From: CAYPOY01 sp964412395
GTDB taxonomy: Bacteria; Chloroflexota; Anaerolineae; B4-G1
Assembly: GCA_964412395.1 (NCBI GenBank)
Contig: CAYPOY010000286.1
Location: 1-6,914 of the forward strand
Direction: 5' to 3'
DNA: 6,914 nt
This document shows positions 6,555-6,914 of this stretch, piece after piece; within the stretch, counting starts at the first letter, position 1; each line of letters opens with the position of its first letter. Position numbers and translations under genes: made by a program. Under the pieces are notes generated by a model, which had not been told where the DNA came from, ran no database searches, and was given only the letters and a program-made list of their open reading frames with translations.

Positions 6555-6587
6555 AGGGCAGATCGCATCATGCGACTGCCCTTTTTT
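6555..6587 (+). terminator. Riboswitch-linked intrinsic terminator (attenuator)
   Basis: AGGGCAG (6555-6561) pairs with CTGCCCT (6576-6582). After a bulged A6562, TCGCA (6563-6567) pairs with TGCGA (6571-6575) around loop TCA. Six T residues follow (6582-6587). GGCAG in the 5' arm (6557-6561) is also complementary to CTGCC at 6519-6523 in the B12 box. The B12 box and the terminator 3' arm therefore compete for the same bases, as expected for transcription attenuation by cobalamin. Confidence 0.93.
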
Positions 6588-6862
6588 AGCGGAATCGGAT
6601 TAACTATTCGGCCGCTCTGGCCGGATGACAATCCGGCCATCCGTCGGGATGGCAGAAATACCGATTTATGGTGCAAACCACCAGGTGGACGAATGCACAG
6701 GGTACATTGGGCTTGGATTGTCATCCAGGCCAAGCGGAGTGAGTGGTTACGAATCGGATTTGAAAAGGAGGTGGTTATCGCGTACGACTGTTTCCGACTG
6801 TTCCATCAGGAAGTCCGTTCTTCACGTATAAACGCTACACGTAAGGAGAGAAGGAGAATAAA
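6588..6862 (+). promoter_or_regulatory. Long structured leader between attenuator and start codon
   Basis: About 275 nt with no convincing gene. It contains consecutive predicted hairpins: GGCCGGAT/ATCCGGCC with loop GACA (6619-6638), CCATCC/GGATGG with loop GTCG (6637-6652, sharing two bases with the first), GTGCA/TGCAC with an inner CCAC/GTGG (6671-6698), and GCTTGG/CCAAGC (6711-6735). An isolated Shine-Dalgarno-like AAAAGGAGGTGG (6763-6774) has no start codon at normal spacing. The function is unknown. Confidence 0.5.
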
Positions 6863-6914
6863 ATGAATAGAGTGTGGCTAAAAACTGTGGGAACTTTCAC
6901 GGGCAGGCATCAGG
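6863..6914 (+). CDS. Start of a cobalamin-regulated gene, cut by window end
   Basis: ATG 6863 follows AAGGAG (6851-6856) with 6 nt spacing and an A/T-rich spacer. The visible residues are MNRVWLKTVGTFTGRHQ, with the frame open to the window end. I do not recognise the protein. Its place behind a cobalamin riboswitch and attenuator argues for a role in cobalamin uptake or biosynthesis, or for a B12-independent alternative enzyme. The short basic start could be the n-region of a membrane or exported protein, but no hydrophobic segment is visible yet. Confidence 0.7.
   Translation, partial: MNRVWLKTVGTFTGRHQ

Noticed and set aside
6671..6698. GGTGCAAACC resembling a second cobalamin riboswitch core
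   Set aside because: The required downstream CCCGC-ACTG core and a B12 box are missing. The bases are better explained by the GTGCA/TGCAC hairpin.
6465..6866. 133-codon frame running through the riboswitch and attenuator, ending in an ATGA overlap with ATG 6863
   Set aside because: It begins inside the folded aptamer, crosses the terminator and has no ribosome binding site or recognisable protein. The overlap with the next start is probably chance.

Overview
The window looks like a bacterial accessory or intergenic-rich region, most likely from a Chloroflexota (Anaerolineae-like) genome or metagenome bin. This lineage guess is an inference. It rests on the solute-binding lipoprotein with a Pro/Ala/Glu-repeat linker after the lipobox cysteine, on the degraded insertion sequences, and on a classical cobalamin riboswitch in front of a gene. 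No taxonomic marker gene is present.

Layout, left to right. Bases 1-87 are one copy of an 85-86 bp repeat that returns at 2716-2800, just before the second gene. Bases 192-2099 encode a secreted C69-family (dipeptidase-like) Ntn hydrolase with an unusually long acidic low-complexity stretch before its nucleophile Cys; it ends at a clear intrinsic terminator (2149-2187). Bases 2188-2579 hold no convincing gene. Bases 2580-2778 (minus strand) hold a frameshifted C-terminal scrap of what may be an IS110-type transposase, part of which lies inside the repeat. Bases 2809-4143 encode a LivK-like ABC substrate-binding lipoprotein, closed by a 16-bp-stem terminator (4175-4216). Bases 4224-6020 are a complete but dead insertion sequence: matching 63-bp bipartite terminal inverted repeats flank a DDE transposase broken by two in-frame stops and two frameshifts. 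Bases 6021-6363 are non-coding with a 21-bp palindrome and a good promoter candidate. Bases 6364-6531 form a cobalamin riboswitch followed by an intrinsic terminator (6555-6587) and a 275-nt structured leader to a new start codon at 6863, whose gene runs off the window.

Functionally, the two intact genes fit nutrient scavenging: an exported peptidase that could release dipeptides or amino acids, and a binding lipoprotein of the branched-chain amino acid/amide type that could capture them. They are not one operon, since a terminator and about 700 bp separate them, but they share the same duplicated upstream segment. The last gene is probably repressed by cobalamin through transcription attenuation, so it likely belongs to B12 transport, synthesis or a B12-independent bypass; its identity cannot be read from 17 codons. 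I do not see a clearly new defence or mobile system. The points most worth checking are the duplicated leader, the attenuator with its long structured 3' leader, and the odd pro-region of the peptidase.
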